From Vibrio algicola (GTDB lineage: Bacteria; Pseudomonadota; Gammaproteobacteria; Enterobacterales; Vibrionaceae), in assembly GCF_009601765.2 (NCBI RefSeq), contig NZ_CP058324.1:1-52774 (forward strand): a stretch of 52,774 bases of DNA, given 5' to 3'. Every line of letters starts with the position of its first letter. The first letter of the stretch is position 1. Position numbers and translations under genes: made by a program. This document shows positions 41,621-49,667 of the stretch, piece by piece. Below the pieces are notes generated by a model. That model saw only the letters and a list, made by a program, of their open reading frames with translations. It ran no database searches and was not told the origin of the DNA.

Positions 41621-41923
41621 ATGGTATCAGCAAATTTAAGATTAAAAGAACTTGGTGGTAATCGTATGTGTGATATTGGTAAATTTTACGGATACAATGC
41701 AGAGTTGATGAGGTCTATATTTTTAGATGATCCACAACGATTTGATCAGATGGTGACAGGATTCGTACAATTAAATGATTCACAAAACTCTAAACTTCAA
41801 TCATTGCTATTATATGTAAAATTGCAATATCAAATGAATGAAACAGTAAGATTTACAGTAAATTTAACGACATTCTTTTTAATTATTAATGGTTGGTTGG
41901 CTTTAATGTTTTTGCACAAATAA
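41621..41923 (+). CDS. hypothetical protein with C-terminal membrane helix
   Basis: 100 residues: a soluble N-terminal part, then a hydrophobic helix at the end (TTFFLIINGWLALMFL). GGGGAAATG lies about 7-13 bases before the ATG. It is the first of a run of small unknown genes in the same direction. No family recognised. Confidence 0.5.
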   Translation: MVSANLRLKELGGNRMCDIGKFYGYNAELMRSIFLDDPQRFDQMVTGFVQLNDSQNSKLQSLLLYVKLQYQMNETVRFTVNLTTFFLIINGWLALMFLHK

Positions 41924-42009
41924 CGCCGAAATTGTCTTTGTAAACGAAGAAAGAGTCGCGGTAACGTCTTTTGGTGTCCTGATCAGATTACAGGTTAAGA
42001 GGAAAAAAA

Positions 42010-42300
42010 ATGGAGTTATTCAAAGTAGGCTTTGTATTGTTGTTTCTTGTTTTTATATTGTTATTGAATGGCGAAAATGAAGATCAAGATAACTTCAAAC
42101 AGATAATTGCTAAAGGTGGTTATCAAAAGCTATTAGTTAATGAGTATTTAAAGTGTAGAAGTTTTCCATCATTAGGATTTGGGGACAACACTATAGACTG
42201 TTTAGTTAAAGTTAAAGATTCAGCTCAACAATTGGGCTTAGAAAAAACAGCATCAGAAAATTTAATAAATGAAATACTTAAAATAAGTAACTCAAAGTAG
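42010..42300 (+). CDS. small membrane-anchored protein
   Basis: 96 residues with an N-terminal membrane anchor (VGFVLLFLVFILLL) and a soluble domain with two Cys (LKCRSF, IDCLVK) that could pair outside the cytoplasm. AGAGG precedes the ATG. Not recognised. Confidence 0.5.
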   Translation: MELFKVGFVLLFLVFILLLNGENEDQDNFKQIIAKGGYQKLLVNEYLKCRSFPSLGFGDNTIDCLVKVKDSAQQLGLEKTASENLINEILKISNSK

Positions 42301-42319
42301 TCCAAGGGGAAAAAGAGTC

Positions 42320-42502
42320 GTGACTAAATTTATGACCGTTGTATTCAAGTACGAGGAAGGCGCGGAACTTCCTAAAAAACTTACAAAAGCTTTTGCTGAA
42401 AATGGTAAGTTTGAAGATGCTGAAATCACTGCTATTTCACTTGAAGATGAAATTAGCCGTGTTGAAGAACTAGAGAGTCATGAGGAAAGTTCGTGGACAT
42501 AG
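42320..42502 (+). CDS. small acidic plasmid protein
   Basis: 60 residues from GTG 42320 (AAGGGGAAA upstream). The sequence opens MTKFMTVVFKYEEGAELP and is strongly acidic at the end (SLEDEISRVEELESHEESS). Small proteins of this kind occur on Gram-negative plasmids without known function. It overlaps the next gene by 10 bases. Confidence 0.55.
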   Translation: MTKFMTVVFKYEEGAELPKKLTKAFAENGKFEDAEITAISLEDEISRVEELESHEESSWT

Positions 42503-43017
42503 TAAGAAAAGGTAAAGCTGTAATATTTTCATGTATGGCTTTATTTACATCAAATATTGTTTCTGCTGATAATATAAATGAATTATTAGGTGTTGATTAT
42601 GCTTCGCTTTCTTGTGAAAACGAATTGCTAAGGATAACTGTTGAGAGAAAAAATAAAATATCGACAACATGGATTGTTCAAAATCAATGTGGAGCTGTGC
42701 GTTGCAAAGATGAATCAATCTTTACGATTAACGATAAAGTCATACCAACCGATAAGTTGAAAAAAATCATTAATAATGACTATAAAAACTTTGCCGTTGG
42801 AGAATATGAACGACAAAACAAAAATAACCCAACCATACCAACAATTGATACTTCAGCTATAAAAGCAGGCATTAACAACGCTATTATTTTTGAAGAAGGA
42901 AAAACGGCCTATTTATCTGGTAAAGATAAAGGTGCTAATCCTTACTTAATGACGGAAAATGAAAATTCTTGGCTGGATGGCTGGTCAAGTGGAAAAGTAT
43001 GTGATTCAGACTTTTAG
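42493..43017 (+). CDS. secreted protein of unknown function
   Basis: 174 residues from GTG 42493, overlapping the previous gene; GAGGAAAG lies just upstream. A signal peptide (AVIFSCMALFTSNIVSADN) is followed by a domain with four Cys (SCENE, NQCGAVRC, VCDSDF), suggesting disulphides in the periplasm. Not recognised. Probably coupled to the small acidic protein. Confidence 0.55.
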   Translation: MDIVRKGKAVIFSCMALFTSNIVSADNINELLGVDYASLSCENELLRITVERKNKISTTWIVQNQCGAVRCKDESIFTINDKVIPTDKLKKIINNDYKNFAVGEYERQNKNNPTIPTIDTSAIKAGINNAIIFEEGKTAYLSGKDKGANPYLMTENENSWLDGWSSGKVCDSDF

Positions 43018-43043
43018 CTAGTTCAAAGAACGAAGGTATTATC

Positions 43044-43175
43044 ATGTCTAAAAACCACAAAGTTAAGCCAATATTAATAGGAAGAACTCGTTCTACTGAA
43101 CAAATCATATCTTCAGCTAGTAAAAAAAACGTTTTAGATGATCTACCCTCACTATCTAGATTGAGAGGGTATTAA
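43044..43175 (+). CDS. very small conserved-looking gene
   Basis: 43 residues (MSKNHKVKPILIGRTRSTEQ and then SASKKNVLDDLPSLSRLRGY) with GAAGG eight bases upstream of the ATG. Basic N-terminus, no membrane segment. It is the last of the small plus-strand genes before the second cassette cluster. Function unknown. Confidence 0.4.
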   Translation: MSKNHKVKPILIGRTRSTEQIISSASKKNVLDDLPSLSRLRGY

Positions 43176-43233
43176 GAATGGAAACAAGGAACAGCAAAGA
43201 AAGTCGTTGATAGAATCATTATTTCCTCTTGGA

Positions 43234-43289
43234 ACTTAACGCTGCATTTTAACGCTGGCTACGCAGCGTTTAATCCTTATTTGTTAGTT
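43234..43289 (-). repeat. short attC-like site
   Basis: About 56 bp. On the minus strand AACTAAC (overlapping the gene's TAA stop in the same way as at the other attC sites), a central hairpin AACGCTG/CAGCGTT, and a GTTAAGT right end. The size resembles the 60-bp attC of mobile integrons more than the 120-bp Vibrio type. Confidence 0.6.
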
Positions 43290-43931
43290 GCGTTGCCAAT
43301 AGGTACGACCAAACGCCTTAACAAACTCTGGAAAGCTAATATCAACAATTTGTTCAGGTTTAATGTTGGTGTCAATTCTAACGTCATGCTTCATTTCACT
43401 ACTATCATTAAAGTCAGCTTCGTAAAGACCTTCAACTAAGTTTCGAAGTTCAGTTGGACATAATTGTTTCAGTGGAAAAATAAACGAAATTACCGCTGCT
43501 TTGCCAATCTCTGTTAAAAGCTCTCGATCATGCCCTAAAGATTGGAAAAGTGCGCATAGATGCTCACTACCGTGTGTGCCGTAGTGACCACAAAACCCGT
43601 GTTCAAGTAAAAATCGATAGTCGAACACTGAATATATCGAACCCGAACTTGAATGCTCATGTTTTTCAAGTTCTTCAATAGCCTTTGAGTCAAAGTCTAA
43701 TCCCAATGCATCAAAGATTTTCTGTAAATTCGACTCAAGTAACTCTTTGTTACCTGCTTCTATACCATTCGTATAGTAAGACTCCACATCTACAGGGCGA
43801 CACAAGTGATACAATTTCACGCCATCGTAGTTTTCAACAAATAAATCAACTAATTCTTGTAGTTCTAAATCACGTTCAAACAACGGGATTGCAGGCTGTT
43901 CAAGCCATGTATAAATTCGTTCTGGATTCAT
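43284..43931 (-). CDS. cassette protein, possibly ADP-ribosyltransferase-like
   Basis: 215 residues, start with AGGAAA upstream. YHLCRPVDVESYYTNGIEAG near residue 41 resembles the N-terminal strand-loop of ART-fold proteins (YHxT...hhxxGI), and DYRFLLEHGFCGHYGTHGSE follows at about 103. These likenesses are weak. The gene lies between two attC sites, so it is a free cassette. Given the NADAR cassette in the same plasmid, an ADP-ribose link would be interesting but is not shown. Confidence 0.55.
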   Translation of the reverse strand: MNPERIYTWLEQPAIPLFERDLELQELVDLFVENYDGVKLYHLCRPVDVESYYTNGIEAGNKELLESNLQKIFDALGLDFDSKAIEELEKHEHSSSGSIYSVFDYRFLLEHGFCGHYGTHGSEHLCALFQSLGHDRELLTEIGKAAVISFIFPLKQLCPTELRNLVEGLYEADFNDSSEMKHDVRIDTNIKPEQIVDISFPEFVKAFGRTYWQRN

Positions 43932-43945
43932 CGTATTTCCTGATC

Positions 43946-44067
43946 AACTAACGCCCGCATAAGTGGTGAACAGCGCTACCACGATATTCAATAATTGCAC
44001 CGTAAACACAAAAGCCAAATCAGACTAAAACCGCCGAGCGTTGCGAATCCGTCTTAAATGGTTATAC
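43946..44067 (-). repeat. integron attC site (Vibrio type), complete
   Basis: About 122 bp. On the minus strand: R'' GTATAAC, then CATTTAAGACGGATTCGCAA and CGCTCGGCGG, ending in TTCACCACTTATGCGGGCGT and TAG. The TAA stop of the DUF4145 gene lies in R''. It shares the ATTCGCAACGC block with the attC at 36839-36959. Confidence 0.88.
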
Positions 44068-44691
44068 ATTTTTTTTGTCAGCGATCATTTGTGGCATTGT
44101 GAACGTGTACATTAAAAATAGTTCACAAAAATCAATTAGTTCCTGTGCATATTTTTCATCAACAGGGTCGATTTCGTGAGCGGCGACATTACCATCTTCT
44201 CTAATGATATGTGCCCATTCTTTTAAAGATACTGTTATTAAATTGTCATCGTACAGTTTTTCAATTCTACGATATAAGCCACCACTTCCATTTGGATCTA
44301 GCGTTTTTGTTGCAACTTCGAGCGCTTTACGGCTCATCATTGCAGACGCATCAAATGAATTCTGATGCAACGACTTTTCAGCTTGTACATAAAACGATGC
44401 AATGTTGCTAGGAACATGATCTGGAGCTTCGGGTTCTTGGGCTTCTGGGTACACTTCCAATACTTCACAAGCTTCAGGGTTGGAGTCAATTGTCCCCATA
44501 ATATTGCACGGGGTTGGGCCCCAATTATATTTTACTTCTGCAAATAAACCGCCATTACAGCCATTGCACATTAAAGGAACCAGAAAATGCTTCCCGACGC
44601 TACCATAGCTTCCCGTCGCTAGCTCTCCAAAAGCCTCGAAAGTCATGCTTACAGAGTTACAATGCGGGCATGTTCTAATCAATGTTGCCAT
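44062..44691 (-). CDS. DUF4145-type protein with zinc ribbon
   Basis: 209 residues with AGGAGA upstream. The N-terminal zinc-ribbon-like region has CPHC and CNGC; the C-terminal helical part matches the DUF4145 pattern (SRKALEVATKTLDP; GGLYRRIEKLYDDNLI; IREDGNVAAHE). DUF4145 domains occur with restriction and defence genes and as cassette cargo. It forms a cassette with the attC at its 3' end. Confidence 0.75.
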   Translation of the reverse strand: MATLIRTCPHCNSVSMTFEAFGELATGSYGSVGKHFLVPLMCNGCNGGLFAEVKYNWGPTPCNIMGTIDSNPEACEVLEVYPEAQEPEAPDHVPSNIASFYVQAEKSLHQNSFDASAMMSRKALEVATKTLDPNGSGGLYRRIEKLYDDNLITVSLKEWAHIIREDGNVAAHEIDPVDEKYAQELIDFCELFLMYTFTMPQMIADKKNV

Positions 44692-45072
44692 TCAATTCTC
44701 CTAAAGATGTAGCTTTATTAGACGGACTTTTTCCATCTTTGCATTCTGTCTATGTTGCTGTCATTTATTATGAAACTCAACTGGTATCAATTTGTTGTGT
44801 GAATCGACATAGAGTTATGGGGAAAATTTCCGTATAAGAGGGCAAAATACGGATTAGATTAACTTGGTCTATTGGTGCTTTGGCTAGATCAGCCACTCAT
44901 TGGTTCTGAGTAGCTTTGGGGCATTTCCTTGTTACGAAGTTTGGGGAATACTGATATTTCAGATAACTTCTAATATGCCAAAACATGGTGATTAGCTATA
45001 AATGTGTGGCCAGGTTCGCTAGCCCACTACAGTAATTATGCACTCATTTTTAAACACATGTTTTTAACGTTC
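44692..45072. other. gene-free stretch
   Basis: No gene or attC is seen. CCGTAT/ATACGG (about 44831-44853) is a small inverted repeat. The right junction of the DUF4145 cassette should lie just upstream of 44691 but I cannot place it. Confidence 0.35.
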
Positions 45073-46500
45073 TCAACCATCAAACTTTTGAACAAAATGA
45101 AATCTGTTAAGGCGATGAGCTAGTGAAGAACTAACTTCGGGATGAACCCCAATCTTGTTCAACAATGCTAAGTACAACAACACTTCAATAAATGATGAGT
45201 ACTTAGATAAATCACTATCGCTGACTACATAATCATTAGCATGGGTGATATTGTTCCTAAGTTTACAAATTTTCTGAATGCCTTGTTTGTCGTACAATAA
45301 ACCACCTTTTAGCTCAGGGGTCAGGCAATCATAAAAATCACCAATACATTTATCTGTATTGTACTTAGCACCATTCATTTTTTTGATTCTTCCAATTAAG
45401 TTCTTTACATCTTTCTTTTTACCATTCAACTTCTTACGAAGATATCCCTCCGATCTATCAAGCAGGTTATCGAGGGAGCCTTGTTCAACATAAGTTCCTT
45501 TCTTGTTGGTAAGCCTCTCTAATATCCTGAAATATCCTAAGAATCTTTCTTCGTCAGATTTCATTCTTTTGTATCTAAGATACTTAGAAAACGAAACTCT
45601 ATCCCCCTCTGATAGGTTGAAATATTGATTAACACTATCTAGAGAAAGAGCAGGAATTGGTAAGTCATTAAACTGCAAGTCATGCCCTAACGGATAAACA
45701 GGATAGTCCATTTCATGAGTTCTGTTTGTTCTAGGGTAGTAGACACTAGTTTTCACTGAGAAGCCTATCTGAGAAGTGCTAATCTCAATTGTTTCCATAT
45801 CAAAATCTGAACCGACATAAAGAGTCATAAGGTCATACAGTTTGTGTATTTCATGACTTAATTTATTCAGCGGTATATAGGATTCGAAAGCAATATTTAG
45901 CCTTGGTGGAAAGTTTAAACCTGAACTAAACTCCTTAAGGTTATAGTGTGTCTCAAGATGATAGTAAAGAATCAAGGCACCATAACCATTAATAGGTTGT
46001 ATGACTTCTGTAGTATCGTCAGTCATTGGTTTTAGTGTTTTCTTATGATACTTCCCTACGAGGTTATTTTGAGTTTTAGTCATTCCGACCCACTTCCCAA
46101 TCATTGGAGAATCGATAGAAAACCCAAGTACAGTGCAATCTGAAGGATAATAGGTTTCTGAACTGACAATAAAGCCGATTTCAAATTCACATTCAAAGAA
46201 TCCTATATTTTCATCTACCGTCGATCTTAAACACTGACTCCCCAAGTAAACCTCAGACAAATCAAATAACCAAAAGTACCTATTGAACGAATTACACTTT
46301 ATCTCTTTTGATAAAAAGAAATCCATTGACGGTTCACGCTCTCCCATTACCCTCAGAGTACACTTTTCAGGGGATAGAATAAGCCTACCAGCGAACTTTT
46401 TATCTTCATCTTCTACTGAAACCTTAAACTCGTATGATTGATTGAGGTTCAGAATCTTATCTTCACTAAGCAACATTAATTCCTTCAAACAGATACTCAA
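45073..46500 (-). CDS. ApeA-like anti-phage HEPN protein
   Basis: 475 residues. The N-terminal half is beta-rich (FAGRLILSPEKCTLRVMGER), as in the ApeA N-terminal domain; the C-terminal half is helical with the HEPN motif RNNITH at residues 415-420 (R-x4-H), the catalytic signature of HEPN RNases. GYFRILERLTNKKGTYVEQG precedes it, typical of the ApeA HEPN region. ApeA stops phage growth, probably by cutting RNA. It stands alone on the minus strand beside the cassette cluster. Family assigned by eye from layout. Confidence 0.6.
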   Translation of the reverse strand: MSICLKELMLLSEDKILNLNQSYEFKVSVEDEDKKFAGRLILSPEKCTLRVMGEREPSMDFFLSKEIKCNSFNRYFWLFDLSEVYLGSQCLRSTVDENIGFFECEFEIGFIVSSETYYPSDCTVLGFSIDSPMIGKWVGMTKTQNNLVGKYHKKTLKPMTDDTTEVIQPINGYGALILYYHLETHYNLKEFSSGLNFPPRLNIAFESYIPLNKLSHEIHKLYDLMTLYVGSDFDMETIEISTSQIGFSVKTSVYYPRTNRTHEMDYPVYPLGHDLQFNDLPIPALSLDSVNQYFNLSEGDRVSFSKYLRYKRMKSDEERFLGYFRILERLTNKKGTYVEQGSLDNLLDRSEGYLRKKLNGKKKDVKNLIGRIKKMNGAKYNTDKCIGDFYDCLTPELKGGLLYDKQGIQKICKLRNNITHANDYVVSDSDLSKYSSFIEVLLYLALLNKIGVHPEVSSSLAHRLNRFHFVQKFDG

Positions 46501-46905
46501 CTGAAATCATACTATCATCTGAGACAAGTGAATCACTACCGAATTGATAGACATTTTTCATACTAAATGTATTAGATTAATTAAGTCAAAGAGGAGCAGG
46601 AGGAAATGTTGCCCGTATCTGTGCTAACACATTTCGGGGCAAAAATTAGTTTCGAACTTTATTGTTACTTTTCTTTGAGTTGGCGTATTGAGTGAGTTTT
46701 AGTTTTGATCTTTATGGTCATTTTCTTTGCTGTCGTGTCACGTAGTAATCAGCCCTACGTAAGAGAAAAGTTTTAATCTATGTTGTTCACCGACAAATAT
46801 TTGTGATTATTCTCATGCTTGTTAGATGATCATACTAGCCTCAAGAGATTTTCGACGATAGCTTGAGGTTTTTTATTAATACGTTTTACTATGTATTAAT
46901 AAAAA
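46501..46905. other. mostly gene-free; tiny frame and terminator
   Basis: A 29-codon frame (46606-46695) has an excellent GGAGGAA site but no recognisable product. At 46839-46874 CCTCAAG/CTTGAGG with a 16-base loop and six T makes a plus-strand terminator with no gene upstream on that strand, hinting at a small transcript. Confidence 0.4.
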
Positions 46906-46916
46906 TTAATACATAG
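46889..46916. repeat. 12-bp inverted repeat at the partition operon end
   Basis: CTATGTATTAAT (46889-46900) and ATTAATACATAG (46905-46916), loop AAAA, covering the stop codon of the RHH gene. The same TTAATACATA core recurs upstream of parA, so it may be a binding site for the partition proteins. Confidence 0.65.
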
Positions 46917-47226
46917 TTTTCTTTTTGCGACCTGCGTTTCGAGGTACATAAACATTCTTGTATAGCTTCTCTCGTTCTTCTCTATCCATACAAGATAAAG
47001 CTAATATTCCAGCCCTAACCATTTGACTAAAATCAACTCGACTTTCACGTTGTAAACCGTCAACTAACTCTACAGTTGATTTATTTATTGTAATCGTTTT
47101 ACTAATAGCCTTATCGGTCTTATCGTCCGTGATGTCATGCCCTTTCGATTGTGTTGTATTATTAACAAAACTATCGCTATTAATAAATGAATCGTCACTT
47201 TCAAATTCGTCAAACATTCCACTCAT
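46906..47226 (-). CDS. ribbon-helix-helix partition protein (ParG-like)
   Basis: 106 residues: a flexible polar N-terminus, then a C-terminal RHH domain (SKTITINKSTVELVDGLQRE; DFSQMVRAGILALS) and a basic tail (RNAGRKKKTMY). Placed directly after parA with a 4-base overlap, as centromere-binding partners are. It should bind the TTAATACATA repeats near the operon and recruit ParA. Confidence 0.7.
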   Translation of the reverse strand: MSGMFDEFESDDSFINSDSFVNNTTQSKGHDITDDKTDKAISKTITINKSTVELVDGLQRESRVDFSQMVRAGILALSCMDREEREKLYKNVYVPRNAGRKKKTMY

Positions 47227-47846
47227 AAACTCACCAATTCATTAAATATATCTGATACTTCTTTCTTTGCTTTTTCATTAATCAAATGATCCCCCCCCAT
47301 GAGAAAATTTTTTCGATACTCTTTTCTTTTCACTGTAAATGCTTGAATAGGAGTAATGCCAAATGAATTTAAGACATCTTTTGCTTTTAATATGTCAGCC
47401 GCAGCAGATTGTAAATGATCTGCCTCCATTACCACGCCAACACAATTGACACCTTTCAAATAGGGCAACGCCTCTTGTAAAAACTGTCTTGTTACAAATA
47501 AATCAAGAGGACTCGTTTTAACTGGGAAAATTACTGTATCAACACTCTTTGTAACTATTGCGGATCGAGCAGCTTTACTATCAAAGCCTCCTGTATCTAC
47601 CAAAATTAATGAATCTGGGTTTTCTTTCTTCAATTTAATTAATATCTCAGAAACATTAAGAGTTGATGCAATATGAACACAATTGATTTTTCGCTTTTTA
47701 GCCCAAAACTTCAAAACACTTGTAGGATCTGCGTCAACAAGAATCGTATCAATATTACGAGCACTAGCTTCTGCCGCCAAACACATAACTAAAGTAGATT
47801 TTCCACATCCACCTTTTGTATTAGCAACAACAATTAATTTATTCAT
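47223..47846 (-). CDS. parA: ParA-type partition ATPase
   Basis: 207 residues, started at ATG 47846 (AGGG six bases upstream); the frame is open 45 bases further but lacks a good start. Deviant Walker A NTKGGCGKST at residues 8-17, DADPTS near 38, and LVDTGGFD near 78. The short form without an N-terminal helix-turn-helix (type Ib) pairs with RHH proteins. It segregates plasmid copies. Confidence 0.92.
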   Translation of the reverse strand: MNKLIVVANTKGGCGKSTLVMCLAAEASARNIDTILVDADPTSVLKFWAKKRKINCVHIASTLNVSEILIKLKKENPDSLILVDTGGFDSKAARSAIVTKSVDTVIFPVKTSPLDLFVTRQFLQEALPYLKGVNCVGVVMEADHLQSAAADILKAKDVLNSFGITPIQAFTVKRKEYRKNFLMGGDHLINEKAKKEVSDIFNELVSL

Positions 47847-47871
47847 AAATAACCCTACGTAGCAATAAATA

Positions 47872-48006
47872 TTAATACGTATTACCACCAATTAACACTT
47901 ACTCACAAGCATTAAAACGTATTAACCACTTTTAATACATATTAATATAGCTCAAATTGAAGCGGAAAGCAACACTAATTAAAAACAATTAATACATATT
48001 AATATA
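47872..48006. repeat. AT-rich operator/centromere repeats upstream of parA
   Basis: TTAATACATATTAATATA occurs twice, identical, at 47932-47949 and 47989-48006 (57 bases apart), with related TTAATACGTATTA at 47872-47884 and a part-match AACGTATTAACC near 47915. Likely binding sites of the RHH protein, serving as operator and parS. Confidence 0.65.
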
Positions 48007-48022
48007 CATCGCAACTTAGGTT

Positions 48023-48241
48023 ATGATCGTTAACTCGGCTAAGAGTCTTTCAGAGCAATATGAAAGATTAAAGAAACGGAACGTTCAGCAAAATTTAAAG
48101 ACAAAATTGGCAACGGAGCAGATTACATTATTAAAAGAAGCCAATACTTTATGGGGTCTGAAGCCCAATGGAACGAAAACGTACGCTAACAAAAAACTAG
48201 CATGCCATTTAAGTCATGACACAGCCAATAGTGACACATAA
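48023..48241 (+). CDS. small hypothetical protein, weakly supported
   Basis: 72 residues, basic and helical at the start (SLSEQYERLKKRNVQQNLKT), later WGLKPNGTKTYANKKLACHL. It lies divergent from parA right after the repeats, so it may share their control. Only a weak ribosome site. Not recognised. Confidence 0.4.
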   Translation: MIVNSAKSLSEQYERLKKRNVQQNLKTKLATEQITLLKEANTLWGLKPNGTKTYANKKLACHLSHDTANSDT

Positions 48242-48368
48242 GTTATGTCATATACTGATTTTGGGGTGTTTTTTACCCGTGATCGTAGGGTCTACTTAAA
48301 CTTCATGTTGCTTTAACATCTTGATTTAACGCTTAACGTACAAAACCGTACCGTTGGGCTTCATACCC

Positions 48369-48527
48369 CGTGAAGGGGCAAGAATTAGACCTTCAGGTGA
48401 AATGTGGAAGAAGTCAGAGATGGCATTTCAAAAGGTAATTCAAAGGCTTGATCCACAAATCATCATAGTTCTTGGTAAGGAGTTGGCTGATAACTTGCCA
48501 GCAATCCCAGAAGGAATTGAAGTTTGA
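48369..48527 (+). pseudogene. C-terminal gene fragment
   Basis: A frame without a start encodes REGARIRPSGEMWKKSEMAF, then VIQRLDPQIIIVLGKELADN LPAIPEGIEV and stop. It reads like the end of a real protein (VLGKEL, LDP patterns), but the upstream part is lost. The parent family is not identified. Confidence 0.45.
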
Positions 48528-48625
48528 TAGGGCAATTAGCCAAAGAATATAAACTAGGAGAAGCCTCGGTTTACCGAGCGCTTAATGCGGCAAAAAAAAG
48601 GGGCACAGTCCCCCTTTTTGGGTGA
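48524..48625 (+). pseudogene. resolvase-type HTH remnant
   Basis: 33 codons: LIGQLAKEYKLGEASVYRAL NAAKKRG, which matches the C-terminal helix-turn-helix of serine recombinases (IGxIAKEYxIGxSTVYRAL). No catalytic domain is present. Debris of a second recombinase. Confidence 0.5.
48595..48619 (+). terminator. strong intrinsic terminator upstream of rpn
   Basis: AAAAAGGGG (48595-48603) / CCCCTTTTT (48611-48619) with a 7-base loop; can work on both strands. Confidence 0.75.
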
Positions 48626-48695
48626 GCAAAACGACGCTTTACGCTGAGGCATTTTATCTGTCATACTTATCTTATTATCACATTCAGGCTTGGTC

Positions 48696-49607
48696 ATGAA
48701 AAAAACAAAAAAACCGTCGACGTCAACGCCTCATGATGGTTTGTTTAAGTCATTTTTAACCAAGCCGGAAACGGCAAAAGATTTTTTATCGATTCATTTG
48801 CCGGAATCGTTAAAAAAGCTGTGTGATTTATCGACACTGCAGTTGGAGTCGAGTTCCTTTTTGGAAGAGGATTTACGGGCGTATTATTCAGATGTGCTAT
48901 ATTCAATGGAGACCACGCAAGGCAAGGGCTATGTGTACGCATTGATAGAGCATCAAAGCAGCCCGGATGAACACATGGCCTTTAGGATGATGCGTTATTG
49001 CATCGCGGCGATGCAAAACCATCTTGATGCAGGGCATCAAGATTTGCCGCTGGTGATACCTTTATTATTTTATCATGGACAAACCAGCCCGTATCCGTAT
49101 CGCTTAAATTGGTTGGATGGGTTCATTGACCCAGAGACGGCCAAATCATTATACAATAATGATTTTCCTTTAGTGGACGTGACGGTTATCCCAGACAGTG
49201 AGATAATGCAACATAAGCGTGTCGCGTTGTTGGAGTTATTGCAAAAGCACATACGCCAACGGGACATGAATGAATTAATCGATAATTTAGTGACGTTGTT
49301 GTTGGCAGGGGACACGAGTCAGAGCCAAATAAAAACGGTGATGCACTATATTATCGAGGCAGGTGAGACTAAAGATGCGGGGCATCTTATTACTCGCTTA
49401 GCCAGCCAAACACCAGAGCACGAGGACATGTTAATGACGATAGCTGAACAATTACGTCAAGAGGGCCGTCAAGAAGGACGCCAAGAAGGGCGTCAAGCCG
49501 CCCAATATGAAATGGCGCGTACGATGTTACATTCCGGCATCGAGCATCACCTTGTGATGCAAGTGACCGGTTTAGATGCAAAAACATTAGCCAAACTCAC
49601 ACATTAA
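48696..49607 (+). CDS. rpn: Rpn family recombination-promoting nuclease
   Basis: 303 residues from ATG 48696. The opening HDGLFKSFLTKPETAKDFLS and the motifs YSDVLYSMETTQGKGYVYAL and IEHQSSPDEHMAFRMMRY are those of the Rpn/YhgA-like PD-(D/E)xK family; the nuclease residues are the D of SDVLYS and the E-x-Q of IEHQ. The C-terminal region has the tandem RQEGRQEGRQEGRQ. A second start inside the gene could give a short C-terminal form. Rpn proteins have been linked to DNA cleavage and phage defence. Confidence 0.85.
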   Translation: MKKTKKPSTSTPHDGLFKSFLTKPETAKDFLSIHLPESLKKLCDLSTLQLESSSFLEEDLRAYYSDVLYSMETTQGKGYVYALIEHQSSPDEHMAFRMMRYCIAAMQNHLDAGHQDLPLVIPLLFYHGQTSPYPYRLNWLDGFIDPETAKSLYNNDFPLVDVTVIPDSEIMQHKRVALLELLQKHIRQRDMNELIDNLVTLLLAGDTSQSQIKTVMHYIIEAGETKDAGHLITRLASQTPEHEDMLMTIAEQLRQEGRQEGRQEGRQAAQYEMARTMLHSGIEHHLVMQVTGLDAKTLAKLTH

Positions 49608-49611
49608 CGAC

Positions 49612-49638
49612 ATTACTAGTGACGGTGTCACTAGTAAT
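49612..49638. repeat. 12-bp hairpin between convergent genes
   Basis: ATTACTAGTGAC / GTCACTAGTAAT with loop GGT, five bases after the rpn stop. No T run on either side, but it lies between convergent genes and may limit readthrough. Confidence 0.65.
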
Positions 49639-49667
49639 ACCGGGCCACCTAGTGGATAAGCTTTCTT

